This document shows, piece by piece, positions 10,925 through 23,863 of a stretch of 64,000 nt of DNA (positions are counted from its first letter, which is position 1; each line of letters opens with the position of its first letter). The stretch spans positions 68,425,702-68,489,701 of the forward strand of contig JAYGXS010000004.1 in NCBI GenBank assembly GCA_036362985.1. Reading direction: 5' to 3'. The DNA comes from Ligula intestinalis (Eukaryota; Platyhelminthes; Cestoda; Diphyllobothriidea; Diphyllobothriidae). A program made the translations under genes and the position numbers. The notes under the pieces were generated by a model. It searched no databases. It had not been told where the DNA came from and saw only the letters and a program-made list of their open reading frames with translations.

Positions 10925-13340
10925 TTGACCTCACGTGCGCACCAGTTGCGCGTCGTATGTCATCCGTGCGGGCTGCCTTTTGCGTGGGAGACGGGCATGG
11001 TTGGTTGGCAGCCCGTGTTGGATCAGGGGTTCCCGCCGGAGTCCAAACTGGGTGCAGTTGGGAGGCGGAGAAAAGCCGCGACCTCGGCCGGCTTGAGCCA
11101 AAGGTCCTCGGGGGTGAGTTGGGTGCCTGGCCGGGAAATGCGGGCGAAGAGGTGACGGCAGTCATGCGGCGAGACTCCGCAGTCGGGACAGCAGTAGGGT
11201 ATGGACGGGTCGAGCCGGTGTTGGTACTGGCGAAGGGCTATTGAGTAGCTACTGCGTAGTTGAGCCAGAGTACAGTGAGTGACCCTCGGAAGTTGTTCAA
11301 CGGGTAGATCCAAAAGAGAGAGACGAGGTGATGGCTTCCTTGCGGAGAACTCGAAAAGACGGCCGGCTTGAGCCAAAGGTCCTCGGGGGTGAGTTGGGTG
11401 CCTGGCCGAGAGCTGCAGGCGAACAGATGACGGCAGTCATGCGGCGAGACTCCGCAGTCGGGACAGCAGTCGGGTATAGAAGGGTCCAGCCGGTGTTGGT
11501 ACTGGCGAAGGAGCATGCAGTGGCCGCTGTGAAGCTGCACCAGGGTACAACGAGTCACCCGTGGGAGATGACGTTCCAAGGTGGCAATTGGAGGTGGATA
11601 GCCACCCAGGAGGACCGGAAAATGGTAACTGGATATTGCGTCTACAACTGCTCTCTGGTGAAGGCGCTGGTAGCCTGTCCTGGTGGCGTAGCCATCAACG
11701 GGTAGGTCCGAGAGAGACCAGGCGACAGCTACCTTGTGGAGACCTCGGATGGACGTCCGAAGGTTACGGCTAGGCTTGGGAGCGTTGCAACGATGGTGGT
11801 TCGGATGGCCAGGTTGTGAACAGGTCCACCAGAACTGCTGGCCGACGAGTTTGTTGTGTGCGGTGCGACCGACAGGACAGAAACCTCCACATTAAGGTGA
11901 TATATGGGTGGCATATTATAGCAGCCCGTGATCGTGCGGAGGGCACCGTTCTGTGCTGACTGAAGGCGGCGGAGGCTGGAGGAGCTAATTGTGGGAGACC
12001 AGCTTGATGCCGCATAGGTGAGATGCGGCTTGGCCATTGCATTGAATGTGGTCGTCAGCAACTCTTTCGTGCAGCCCCAGGAAGTGCTCGCGAGAACCTT
12101 GAGGACCTTAGTGAACCTGCTCACTTTGCTTGCGACATCTCTCGCATGGTCTGTGAACGTGAAGGGCGGACCTAAACGGACCCTGAAGAGCTTGGGCTTT
12201 CGGACCAGCGGTAAAGCCTCACCGTTGACGATGATATCCGGGTGGCGATTGAACTCCTTCGGATCCAGCGTGAAAACAGTGACGGACGACTTGGCAGTCG
12301 AGATCGACATCTCGCGCTGAGTGAGGTAGTCCACAATGTTAGGCATGAATTCCGAGAGGACCTGTGCAGCCTGATCAATGTTATGGTGCTGGCAGGAGAT
12401 GGTGACATCATCCGCGTATGATACCACTTTGGCGGGTGCCGGAGGGAGTGGGAGTTCCCGCACGTAAATGTTGAACAGCGTCGGGCTGAGCACAGAGCCT
12501 TGAGGAACATTGCAGGTCTGCTTACGGGGCTTGGCGAGAGTGCCACGGAAAAGGACACGATCGTGGCGGCCACGGATGTAAGCCGCCAACCATCGGACCA
12601 GGCCAGTCGGGACGTTCAACGAGACCAAGTCCTGCAGGAGCTGATCGTGGCGGACGCAGTCGAAGGCTCGCGACGGGTCAATTGAGACAGCCACGGTCCG
12701 CAAAGTGGGCTTCTGTCGATTGAAGCCCTCGAGGATGGCGTCGCTAAGCTCGAAAATGCCGTTGTTGTGCCACGATCCGACCTGAAACCATGTTGGTGGT
12801 TGGACAGATCCGCTGCAGACGTCAGAATTGGAAGAAGAAGTCGTTCCAAAATTTTCGCCAGCGGACTGAGGAGGGCGATTGGACGATAGGACGTCGCTTG
12901 CCAGGGGTCCTTGCCAGCTTTGGCCAGGGGAATGATTGTGAACTTGCGCCAGCAATCGAGGATGATTGAACTGGCCAGCGAAAGATTGAAAATGGCTGCC
13001 AGGTAGGCAGCCACCTTGGGGCTGATATGGCGCAAATGAATAGGAGCCAGGCCATCCGGTCCTAAGGCTTTTGAGACTTTCGCTTTCCTGACGGCGGTGA
13101 GGATAGCATCGGCCAAGGCTGATGCCGGGGTCTGCATCGTACCTGCGCTGCTCCGTTGAATGAGACCGTTCGCACTCGCTGCGACAGTATCGCGAGGATA
13201 TCTCAGGCCATTCAAGTAAGGCAACTGAGGTGGTTTGGGCAGGCCCGCCGTCGTCCGCCTCACGAGCTTTGCTTTGCTGCCCTCGATCCAGCGTCCCAGC
13301 CCACCCGGAGGCGTCGGAGAGTAGTGTAACTGTCAATTTG
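10925..13340 (-). pseudogene. Jockey/R1-like LINE reverse transcriptase, 5'-truncated and frameshifted
   Basis: On the - strand, one frame carries LGPDGLAPIHLRHISPK and SYRPIALLSPLAKILERLL (about 12860-13070). Another carries NVPQGSVLSPTLFNIYVREL and VVSYADDVTISC (about 12400-12530). At least one frameshift therefore lies between 12,600 and 12,860. The C-terminal part has CCPDCGVSPHDCRHLF, a Cys/His motif. That motif occurs twice (about 11160-11200 and 11435-11475) because a 275-bp segment is tandemly duplicated. The YADD core identifies reverse transcriptase. The clade label is a judgement from the RT blocks only. Confidence 0.75.
11085..11600 (-). repeat. Tandem duplication (about 275 bp) of the LINE 3' coding end
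   Basis: GAGTTGGGTGCCTGGCCG occurs at 11116 and 11391, and the surrounding bases stay aligned. Each unit encodes RQYQHRLDPSIPxCCPDCG and SPHDCRHLF. A further partial match (the GGGTAG..CCGAGAGAGACCAGG type, near 11697) suggests the start of a third unit. Confidence 0.7.
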
Positions 13341-13341
13341 G

Positions 13342-13665
13342 CTCCACACCGTCCGTCAAGACATTAAAGCAGTTCTTGCACATCCTGGAGAAGAGACTGG
13401 TTGGAGCTTTCCAGATCCACTGCCGCCAATCGCTACGCATGGAGGGGTACCGTTCGTGACATCATTGAGGCCGACTAGATCAGGCATGCTCATGGCCGTA
13501 ATATGGACAAGTACAATGTCTTGATCATGGCGATGACTTCTGGTGGTACTCTGTCTAGCGCCATTCTCCGCCACAGGGATTCACGATGGATGGAATCGAA
13601 CGCAGCCGCAAAGTCAACAGAGCAAAGACCATTGGTTGCTCCTAGCTATGGCGGAATTCGAGGAT
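13342..13665 (-). pseudogene. RTE-like LINE fragment (reverse transcriptase piece plus tail)
   Basis: The - strand reads AAAFDSIHRESLWRRMALDR then VPPEVIAMIK near 13505-13620, an RT block with the F-D of motif A. The adjoining tail (about 13385-13500: GGATGCG.., GCCGACTAGATCAGGCATG) matches the tails at 45,340 and 45,900, which carry GGCCAGCTAGATCAGTCATG. It is a short, broken copy. Confidence 0.6.
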
Positions 13666-13779
13666 CCGTTTTAGTGTGAATATCTGGTTCGCACATCCAC
13701 ATTCCACTGCTTACAGATGGACTTCTTGAGGCATTGTCGTATACAGGACTTTGGGAAACTCCGTTCAGTTTATTGACGG

Positions 13780-13835
13780 AAAGATAGGCGATCGTCATTG
13801 AACTCCCTATTGGTAACAAGATGATAGGAAATGCA
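13780..13835 (-). repeat. Short 3'-end fragment of the CR1-like LINE
   Basis: TTGAACTCCCTATTGGTA here matches the 3' terminal region of the LINE ending at 32740. Only about 50 bp are recognisable. Confidence 0.35.
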
Positions 13836-13881
13836 TGGATACATGGGAAAATTTATAAAGTACGTCAATTCCATGTTGCAG

Positions 13882-13915
13882 GTGAAGACACAGGAGCTGG
13901 CAGGTTTTCGAAGTG
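13882..13915 (+). CDS. Tentative 34-nt linking micro-exon
   Basis: AG at 13881 and GT at 13916 bound 34 nt reading VKTQELAGFRS plus one leftover base. This starts in phase 0, as the exon ending at 10691 requires. It ends with the single base needed by the ankyrin exon at 15326. Both splice sites are weak. A much stronger donor, CAG|GTAAGT near 13999, has no compatible open exon. Confidence 0.25.
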
Positions 13916-14212
13916 GTACTAAAACATGACTACTCACTTATCACGAGTAGTATACCGTTAAATATTGTCTGTTTTGACGGCTTCGAATTGGAAATGCAGG
14001 TAAGTGACTTTCCCATCGCCGCGGACCAATTAGTTCTAGTCTCTCTTAATCCTGCTTAAACTAATTAAAGAATGAATCGGCGCCACTTTGCCACTAGGTC
14101 ATCTTTAGTTCTTTGGGGGTCCTGGCACAAAGTCAGTTTGACCGCTGTTGCCATCCACCGGGAAGCTGATGGCTTGGACAGGACAGGTAATTTCTTAGGT
14201 AACTCGCGAACT

Positions 14213-14567
14213 GGGGGGGGGGGCTGATGGCCCCAAAAAACGTAACCAAATCACAGTTACCCATTATTCGTTAGGCCTACTCTGTTCCCTTGCTTCATCT
14301 CCTAATTTGTGTGTGTGTGTCTTCCCTCTCGGTTCTTCCCTCCGTCTCTCGGTCCCAACTGAACGAACCGTGCCACCCAACAACTGTCTCCTCCAGTCTC
14401 GCACATCGGACAAGTTTGCCCATCTTACTCCTCCACTCTTGTGTGAGTCCTCCATGTCAGCTGGCTACCATATACACTACTTTAACCCTAGCCTTCTGCA
14501 GTCAACCCCATCTAGTAGTTCGTCCGTTGCAAGCGACCATGACAAACAGGGGGGGGGGGGGGGGGGG
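14213..14567 (+). repeat. Region with two G homopolymers
   Basis: There is an 11-G run at 14213-14223 and a 19-G run at 14549-14567, with pyrimidine-rich DNA and a short GT run between them. Homopolymers of this length are prone to assembly length errors. No gene is supported between 13916 and 15325. Confidence 0.8.
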
Positions 14568-15325
14568 AGATCTGGGGTCGTGCGCATGATTAAGCAGTTA
14601 GCAGGCAGGCGCTCGCAGCATCTACCTCCCCCCGCTCTCATATTCCGCCTACCCTATTCCAGCCAGGGGAGACTTAGTATTTTTTCGGCATACGTCGTGC
14701 TGCTCCTCAAAATTTAGGTCAGCTATTAGTTGTTCGCCGTTTCGAAGTGTCCACATCAAAGGTTAAGAAACCATTCACCCTTACGGCCCTCGTTTTAGGC
14801 TTTTGATTTTGGGGTTTCCATGAGACGTCAAATCATCGAATTTGAAGGAAATCTAAAGACAGGTAAAAGACATTGTAGACAGATTTAAGTGATGTAAGTT
14901 GGCTTGGAAATGGAAGACGTTCTATTTTTTTATCTTAGCTCGGCAACTCGTAGCTGGTTACCATCGATTTCCATCATCCATTGCAAAATTTTCTCACTTA
15001 ACTTATGCAATTGCTAAGTTTGTGTGAAAGTCAAAAAGTGAGCTAGTTTTCGCTGGACGCACTCGTGTGTGTCCGAGTGGAAGTATCTGCAAGTCAACAG
15101 GTCTGAAAACGCTCACTGTGATAGTGGATGACCTTGAGGCAGCTGGCCTTGAACAAGGACGCCGGGAAAAGCAATGTTGGGTATTGGCTAAAGTCTCAAA
15201 GGACCCTAGGTCACGTTTGCTCGCTATTCTACAACCTAGAGTGAATTCATCATTCAATGAATATAACTTCCGGGACTTCATCCAGATGTTTTTAAATGCG
15301 CTCTTGTTTATTTTCCCTATTCCAG

Positions 15326-15454
15326 CAACTGCTCTGCGTTATGCAGTGTCTGAGGGCAATGTGGATGAAGTTATCAACCTTCTCTCTCTTCCGAACCCAC
15401 CTGACTTAAAGGCGCCTACGGAACCCAGAATTCTCTCTATTGCGGCGCGCAAAG
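15326..15454 (+). CDS. Ankyrin exon with a GC donor
   Basis: Acceptor TATTCCAG ends at 15325. The exon reads ATALRYAVSEGNVDEVINLL through RILSIAARKG. No GT donor is usable before the in-frame TGA near 15490. AAAG|GCAAGC at 15454/15455 leaves one base (G), which completes Gly with the next exon's GT and yields a well-formed ankyrin helix pair. Confidence 0.6.
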
Positions 15455-18400
15455 GCAAGCTGAAATTTTTTGAGATTTTGCTTTTTCCTTGAGCGTATAC
15501 CAGTGTCCCCCCTCCCCAGTTCGCTGTATTTCTTCCGGAAGGGGGAGGGGAGCATCTATGAGCACAACACGACTCGATACTATTCGATGCACACGCCCAA
15601 AGGGAGAAGTTCGAATTTTGTAGTTTTGCTTACGGGAAACGGGACTTCAGTCGCTGGAAATGCGCTTGTTATCTCAAAAGAACTCGACTTGGCACTCGAA
15701 CTTTCAACTATCCAATCAAGCAGTTTATGTCGTCACTCTCCGATTGAAATTTTTTCTGTCGCGCGTGTGCGTGAAGTTTTATAATTGGTTTTTAGGTTGC
15801 ATTTCGTGCAATTTGGTGTTTGGGTTTTCATTATTAACTTAAATGACAATGCAGGAAAGGAAAACCTGTAGCCTATTAATCGTCAACCTTTCTCAATGAA
15901 ATAAATGAAAAGAATAATGATCATTCCATAATGGTAGGATAATAATAATAATAATAAAGAAGCTTACACGCAGTTGCCAATCAACGCACAGCACGGTGAC
16001 GGAAAAGTGGTGCATGCTGTAGTAGGCAATTCAACTCCGTTCTGTAATCCAACCCGCGGCTGCGCCTCACAAAAAACGCACCAGAATTGTTCACCATGCC
16101 TGTTTTGCTGCACATGTAGGTTTTGCCGACATTTTGGGCATTTTGTTGCGTCACGGTGCTGAGGTGGACGCTCGGTCGCAGTCTGGTTCCACCGCCCTCC
16201 TTGCCGCCGCCGATACGGTATGCGTGTCTGTTGCTTGCGCCTGGCCGGATGGCTGGCCGGCCGGCCGGTCGCTACCACCTGTTCGTGTCTACAGCTCGTC
16301 CGTTTGCCTTGCTTCGCAGTCCCCCCCTCCCCCCCCCCTCTCCACCGAGACTGCCAGCCATTTCAGTGTACGCTGCCTGTCGTTGCTCTTTCTTATTGAT
16401 GTGCAGACGCTCCTATCCCCTCCTGCCTTTACAACGCGTCATTAGTTGGTTGTCGTTGATTCCACTGCGAGGCCCTGTAGGAGTCTGCCGTCCGGCGCAA
16501 CTGCGCTGACTCACCTTGTCCTCTGTCTGTCTGTCTGTCTGACAAATTATACACTCCGCGCGCTATCGACCGTTCTAACGCTATCGATTGATTCGCCGCT
16601 TTATACGTGCGTAGGCTTGAATTCGATCGATATTTCCGCTTCATTTGATTGGTTGCAGGCGAGAGAGCATGCATCGCGGCAGGCAAGGCTACACAGCAGT
16701 ACATCATCTCACTTCTCAACAGGCCTTTGTGCGCGGCGCTTGCGGCAGCTGTTTTAAGGCTACATAAGCACAGTAAAGTTGTTCCAGTTCATTCGTTCCA
16801 GAGATCGCGTCTTCTTCTTTACAGTAATGGTAGTGAAAATTCGATTCTCAGGTGGTAAGTCAGAAGGAGGAAGGGCGTTCACTGGGAGAGGTTTGCTTTT
16901 TATCTGACGTTTCGGATAGTTGTCTCGTCTATCCATCTTCAGAAAGTGAATACCCTGACTCCTGGCTCTTGCTATATGCCTCTCCTTTTCTCCGCGTGCG
17001 TAGTCTACAAATCCAGTGTGAGCCGCTCTGTGTGGCTCGCATCTAGGTGGTAACTGCACGTCGCCCCAACAGGAAACAACTTCCGCGTCCAAGTGGCTTT
17101 ATCAAGTAGCACTTACCAAGCGCTCTTTTATGCCCTCAAGCCGGTGGGCATCTCAATAGTTTATGAGATCAAAGAATTGTAATTTGCATACATCCCTATG
17201 CAGATTGGATATGCCAACAAAACATGCTACTAAAATCGATAAAGTAGCACAAAATAGTATTTTTGAAAAATCGCGTAAGATTGTGTTCGCAGATTGGGCC
17301 GTGTTTTCTGCACTGCAATTGTTAGGTCTTTGTTAAAGCTCACTGCACTATTCAAACCTCAGTCAAAATAAAATTTGCATATCCAAGTCTGAAAAGTATG
17401 CAAAGGCTGGCCTGCCTGACATATTCCCTTTATCTTCTAAAGTTATCCTCGAAAAGATCCTAATTAAAAGTATAAAATTAATCGTGACTGTTCGGTAGTT
17501 AAAACGTCAAAACTACGCCTAAGTCCTATCCTACAGGCTTGGGTCTGTGAGCCTACAATTTCAGCCACACAAACCGAACATTAGTACATTGTGATCAAAA
17601 ATATAGTTTTAATGGTTGTTTTGACCTCCGACCGGGGTTGCTATAACCGATTATCGACAGCGCACATGACCTCGTTTGCTAACCCCTCTACAATAACGCT
17701 TCTTTCAGACTGGAATGACGCAAGCTCCTGCGGACAAAGTAATTTAGATCCTGGGGTCGTGGACTTTGACGATCATATGTATATGCTACTCACTATTTTA
17801 TCGTAACATATTTTACGTTGGAATATTATGCACACATGAGTCCATCTCACGCCACGTCAACACACCTGCGGCCAAATTGGCACATGTTTATATGTTACTT
17901 ACACTTTAATAGTAACATATTTTATGTTGGATATTTCATGCATACTGTTCTCAATAGGGCCTTCAAAGGCATTGCCTACTACCCTACATATACTGAACTA
18001 TATGATCAGAAAACCTCTTTCCTTATCTCAACTTCATACAACTTTAAGTGCGTACACAGGCTCTGTTTTCTCTCGTGAGGGTGTTTCTAATTCTGGTGAT
18101 GAGTAGCAAGTACAATCTAGCAAGCGTGTAATCTCCACACTGCTAGTTGGTGTCTTGCCAGATGCATTAATAGTCGGCAATACCTTGTGTCTGACCGAGA
18201 TGGTGGAGTGGTCGCTTAAAACGCAACAAGCACGAATTTCGGAGGTTGGCCGTCCCTCTGTTAGTCCCCCACTTTCCTACTTTTTAGTATAAAGTGCCGC
18301 GTATGCTGGGTGTGTCTGTTGTTATTTTCGTCCTTCTAGACCACCAACACGTTCCGGTGGAGTGTGCTGACACATATTTTCCGTATTCTCATTAATATAA

Positions 18401-21400
18401 CGCACAGGGGCCTTTTGCGGGGGTGATTTTCGTGAACAAAATGTTGACAATGGTTACTTGCCTGGACCGCTTACCATTACTTCACTTTTACTGTCTATTT
18501 TATTTTTTATTGCTGACTTTCTGGCATTAGCCCGCAGTTTCTATGCAAATTTCGCTATACAAAACGTGTTTTTGTTGTGTGTTTGTGTTTCTCGTTGCTC
18601 ATGTTAGCCTAGCGTAGCGCTACTTATAAGCCTCACAATCATCGATGCAAAAAACTTGCGGCCAAATTGATTTACGTGCGGTAAGTGTCAGAATTGACCA
18701 ATGTCAATAGTGGAGAATATGCGAGTTCCAGGAAACAGTTCAGAAGAAGAGGATGCGATCACTGGAACAAGCGTGTTATTTTTTTCCTGACGTTTCGGAT
18801 TCCGTCGGGAATCCTTAATCATTGGTGATGGTAGGGTAGTCGTAGTCATGCGCAGACTATGACTACTCTACCATAACCTATGATTAAGGATCCCCGATGG
18901 AAACTGAAACGTCAGAAAAAATATCACTCTTGTTCCAGTGATTGCATTGATCATTGTGGTGATGAGTCCCATCGGTACTCAAATTGCATCACTTTTGTCC
19001 TGCCGTGGAGGTTAAATGGTGTTTCCCTGCTCCTTGGCATTATTTGTAATTTAAAGAATGTATAAGCAGCCCAGTTTAATGGATCCGAAAATTTCGATAG
19101 TGTTCATCATCTGCTTTCTCTCGCTGCATCCAGTGGCATGCATGCGTACACCGATCTGTCAGAAGACACACTCGTCCCTCCATGTTGCCATTAGAGCTCT
19201 CTCTCTCGAGCCTCCACCGCGAGATGGCTAGGATATCAGCAGAAAGACATTACCAGCAAAGACATGGGACACTAGGAAGGCCTTTTCCGCCTTATTAGGC
19301 GCCATTGGCTAGTGATACCCAACCCCAATGTGGCCGCTGAAATTGCTGCCACACCGAGATTTGAACTCGCGATCTCTCTCGTCAGGGCGAACATCCTAAC
19401 AGTCGAGCCACGAGCTCATGGTCTTGCCGGTATTAGATCGGGGATATACAGTGGCATGTATGCATACACCGATCTGAATGCGTACAGAAAAGCTCAATGA
19501 GGTCATGGAACCCAGTGATTGAAGCTAATCAGTAACGTAAGTAAAAGGTGACGAAAACACGTTAAAGCTACAATATGGGCAGGCAAATTTTTAAGTCAGG
19601 GAGCCGGATGTTACCAAAGCAAAAGAAGGTTAACTGCATGTACCAACTGTTTGCATAAGTCGGGTTTCGACCGCTGTTTATAGGCCGCCCCCAGGTAGCG
19701 CAAGGTACGAGTTGTTCGTGCCGGAACACGTTCTCGGAAAGAAGTTTTTGGGTCCACGGAATGATCCGTATCTAGCAGATGTTTATTAATGGAAGAACGA
19801 GGAGTTATATTTACGTGTTTCAGCAGCTAACTAGCCAAGTGCTCCTTGGCTCTGGCTGCCAATTGCCATTGCTTTCGCCCTATGTACTTGCATCCGCAAG
19901 TGCATGTTAATTCGTAAACACGATTTGAAGTGGCGTGCACTCGCCAGGCATCCGTCACACATGGAGTTGGTAGGGGCTTTGTTGGATTGCAGAATATGAG
20001 TTTGGCAGCAAAGTATGTTTTTTAGCGGTGTTATTTGGGCGCCTCTTGACTGTATTTAAAATGTTGTCGCCCTTAAAGGACAAGGGCACGAAAACGGGCT
20101 TTTTCGGAACTGACTGTTCCGGCAATTTACGCCGTAAGCATTTGCTATATTTGTTGATAAACTGTGCTGGATATCCCCGCTTGAGTAAAGTTTCTTTGGG
20201 TCAGGTGAATTTCTGCATACAATGCACGTACAGAGTAGATTGTTCTCGTCATCTGGAAGGGAGTATAGTTCAGTATATTTAGGGTGGTAGGCAATGTCTT
20301 TGAATGCCCTATTGAAAACAGAATACATAAAATAGCCAACATAATTTATGCTACTATAAAATAGTGAGTAATATATATGCATGCACATATTTTAGCTGGA
20401 GATATGGTCAGTATGTCCGTGAGAGCATTCAGTGGTTTCTTGTATGCATAATATATCCAGCATAAAATACGTTACCATAAAATAGTGAGTAACAAGTTAC
20501 GTTTCCATTGTATTGCACGTTACCCACTTTATGCAGCGATAGGGAGCAGCTAATGAGCACTATCGATACATTTAAGGATCCATTAAATTCTGCTGTCTAT
20601 GCAATTGTTACGGAGGCGGGATCCTCCATGCACTCAGGGCCGTCGCCTAAAAGGACAGACCAACTGTGTCATGCCCGCAGTCCAGGCTCCACCGGTGCCT
20701 CACACCCACATGCATGCCGCTCGCGCCGTGCGTCGAGCAAACCAGATGACCATCCACATAGCGGGGCAGTGGTCGTGATCGAGATGATTATAGCATGTCT
20801 GCTTGCATACTATACGCTAGGAATATTCTGGAAAGACCGGAGCCATATAAATATGCCGGCGTAGACAAGCTAAAGGACGACTTCCTCGACTCAGCAGACC
20901 CCGCACGCCACACAGTCTTTGTGTACTGTTGAATGTAGCCATTGCCTATCAAAACCGCTCTCTTGCCTTCTGCCTATTAGTCGAGTTGGAAATACTCGGC
21001 TATAACAACAATCCTCAAATTTGCACCAAGGAAAAGATGCTTTAAATTATTTGCGCTGTTTGTGTGGTCTTTGCTTTCTCTGAAAGCTGTGAAATTGAGA
21101 AGTACGTATTATGGCCTGCTTCTACGCAGCCCAGGGGCTGTCAAACAATCGCATTCAGGTGTCTAGTGCGTTTTTGATGTTTCGAATACATTTTGCAGTT
21201 TGCTTTCAGGTACACAAGCCCCATTTTAGGAGCCGGAGTCGGTGGTTCGCTCTCTTCTCTGCTTGTTTTTCCATTTTTCTACTCTGGATTGTAGCTCTTC
21301 GCTTCTCATGCTACGCGGGCCAATTACGTTCGTTTTCCAATATGTTAGAAGTGTTTTTTTACTCTAGGGACACTTCATGGCGATGGCTGTGCTGCTACAG

Positions 21401-23821
21401 TGGGGTGCTAACGTTAACGCCACCAACCTGAAGAACGACACAGCACTTCTACGGGTAGGTCTGATTTGCTAAAATGCAGTACAAGAATTTTTATCTCATG
21501 AACTCTCAACCGAAATTCTAAAATGGTTTTTCAATTCGAAGCCATGAAATAGGTAAAGCTGTGCAGCCTAAACCCAAGTAATTTCGGTCAGAGCAGGATG
21601 CCGAATTTCGAATGAGCTTAACTCTGGCCGCCTGTGAGAACTAAATGGCAAGGAAAAAATGGCTATTTAAGCAGCATGGTTTTGCCTTCGCATGTCCTTT
21701 TATATATGGAAGTGTACTTAATGCCAAATATTCTTTCTTGTATTCATTTAGTTGCAAATTACGTCTTCTGCACAGGTTATACTTGTAAAAAATGGCATCT
21801 TTTGGTTGTAAGGAGTTTTTTGTAATTCCTAAAAGAATCTTCACTTCGAGCTGACTTATGTAGCCGCTCAAACAACACCTGGGAATAGTAAATTCCCGAC
21901 CACTTAAAATAAATGGCCTTGCAGTAAATTCCAGGAGTGGTAAATATTTGCCTATCTTAGCTCCAACATGAAACTAAACGCTTAACTTAATATTAAATTT
22001 ATTCCTACCCTAAACCTAACAGTTTACATTAACGCAAACCCTAACTCTTAACATAATTGTGACTCTAACCCCCATCTCTAACCTTAAACTTAAATCGGCA
22101 AAACTGTTTTGTAGTTCCTCCTAAACTTCTATTCCCCCCGCCCGACTGCCTTACGTAATTTGTGGTTAACCATTTAATTCTTGATTAGCGAGTGCAAATG
22201 AATATTTAATGATGTTGGAAGTGATAAAAAATATTAAATTAAAGAACCTTATATATTGTTTCAATATACTAAATAGAATCAAATCCATCAACATGAACTC
22301 CTGTTTCCCGGGTAACTGATGCCTATTAAGGAGAATTCAACCTTATCCTGGGGGAATTTAGCGAAAAAAGAAAAGTCGGGTTACTGAAAATGTAAAAGTA
22401 GGTTATTTTTGTATGTCAAAGGCCGAATGCTCTACCGGCATGCATTGTCATGTCCCCATCTGTGGACACGTTTAAGATGCAGTTGGATCAGCATAGAAAG
22501 ACATTCTCTGTAATGACGTGAGACTGATTACATTGTCGCCCGTCAGCAAGTAAGAATTACACTTGACTCGCTGGCAGTAATTAACTTTTCGAAAAAACCT
22601 ACTGCTCGCTACTTTTCAGTAATATATTTGTTTAGCATAACGATTGACCACGTATCTCGTATGAGGGGCGCATTTCCGACACTCGCTGATGTTCTCGTGA
22701 CCACCGCAATCTTCTCCTCGTGTGACCGTTAGGATATTGAACAACCGCGATGGCCTCCTCCTGACATGATTCAAACACTTTCAGCAGCAGGACATCCGAT
22801 TTAAATGTTCCCTTTGCCCCCCCTTCCCACAGGCGACAGTTTTCTCCTTAAAATCCCACAAATGGCATTCAAAACTAAACTTATGAATGATGCCTAAGGA
22901 GTATTTTTTTACTGTCTGCCCCCCTACCGCAGTTCCATTACTGGCAACGCCACATATTCTGTATCATAGATAAGTACAAAGAGGGAGCTTAAAGGTATTT
23001 ACCTATATTTCTCTAATAAAACTAACTGAACTGAAAAGCCCTTTAAGAACAGTCCTGCCTTTTAAGCTTATCTTAATCCTAACCCTCACGTTAAACCAAA
23101 CTTCCCGAAAATAGGTGCAAAGCCGCATCCGTTGTTGGCCGTTCCTGTCCGTGTGTCCTATTTAGGCGGCCATACAAAGTACCTTAAACCGTTCATGTAA
23201 TACAGCAATTAATGCATACTCTTCATCCGTATGTATGTAATTCTGATCCACTTGCTTTGAAAACTGGTTGCCCTTCTTTCGGCTGCTCCATGAAACGCGC
23301 GCGGAGTGATTATACTAACCCCTTTTTTCTTTTCGGTTTGCTAGGCAATCCGCCGTGGTTTTTTGCACTGCGTAGAGCTACTGATCTCCTACGGTGCCAA
23401 TCCGATACCTGCTGTACGTCCGGGCATGACCCATGTGCTTCTGCCCATTCAACTTGCTCGACACACCCAGCAGCCGGAAATGCAGGCTATTCTCGTTACT
23501 GCTATACAGAGGTGAGCCCTGGCAACTGCACGAATTCTCTTTCCTTGTTATTGACTACGGTTACTGGACAGCGATTAGTTGTGCGACCCATAGGACACAA
23601 CTCTTGGTGGACAGAGGTGAGATGGTGGAAACCAAGGCAAACCTTGATGTGCTCCGGGCCCCAAAACATGTACTTACTGGGAATAATATAAACCCAGATT
23701 CACCCTCCTTGTTGAGACTGAGGGGATATGACTCAGCTTTGACCTTAATCAGCGTCACTTCGGACTGACAATAACGCCCGGAATGGGGCCTGCACTATTA
23801 CCACTCAGCTACACTCCTAGT

Positions 23822-23863
<42 letters not shown>

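Noticed and set aside
14290..14717. Two overlapping frames of about 100-136 codons
   Set aside because: Pyrimidine-rich, low-complexity sequence ending in a 19-G run; no splice or domain evidence.
16120..16509. Long alternative frame over the ankyrin exon
   Set aside because: It is the wrong frame of the exon plus C-rich intron; the ankyrin frame is the one that matches the repeat consensus.
23821..23862. CRISPR-like regular repeat
   Set aside because: A simple trinucleotide microsatellite in a eukaryotic intron.
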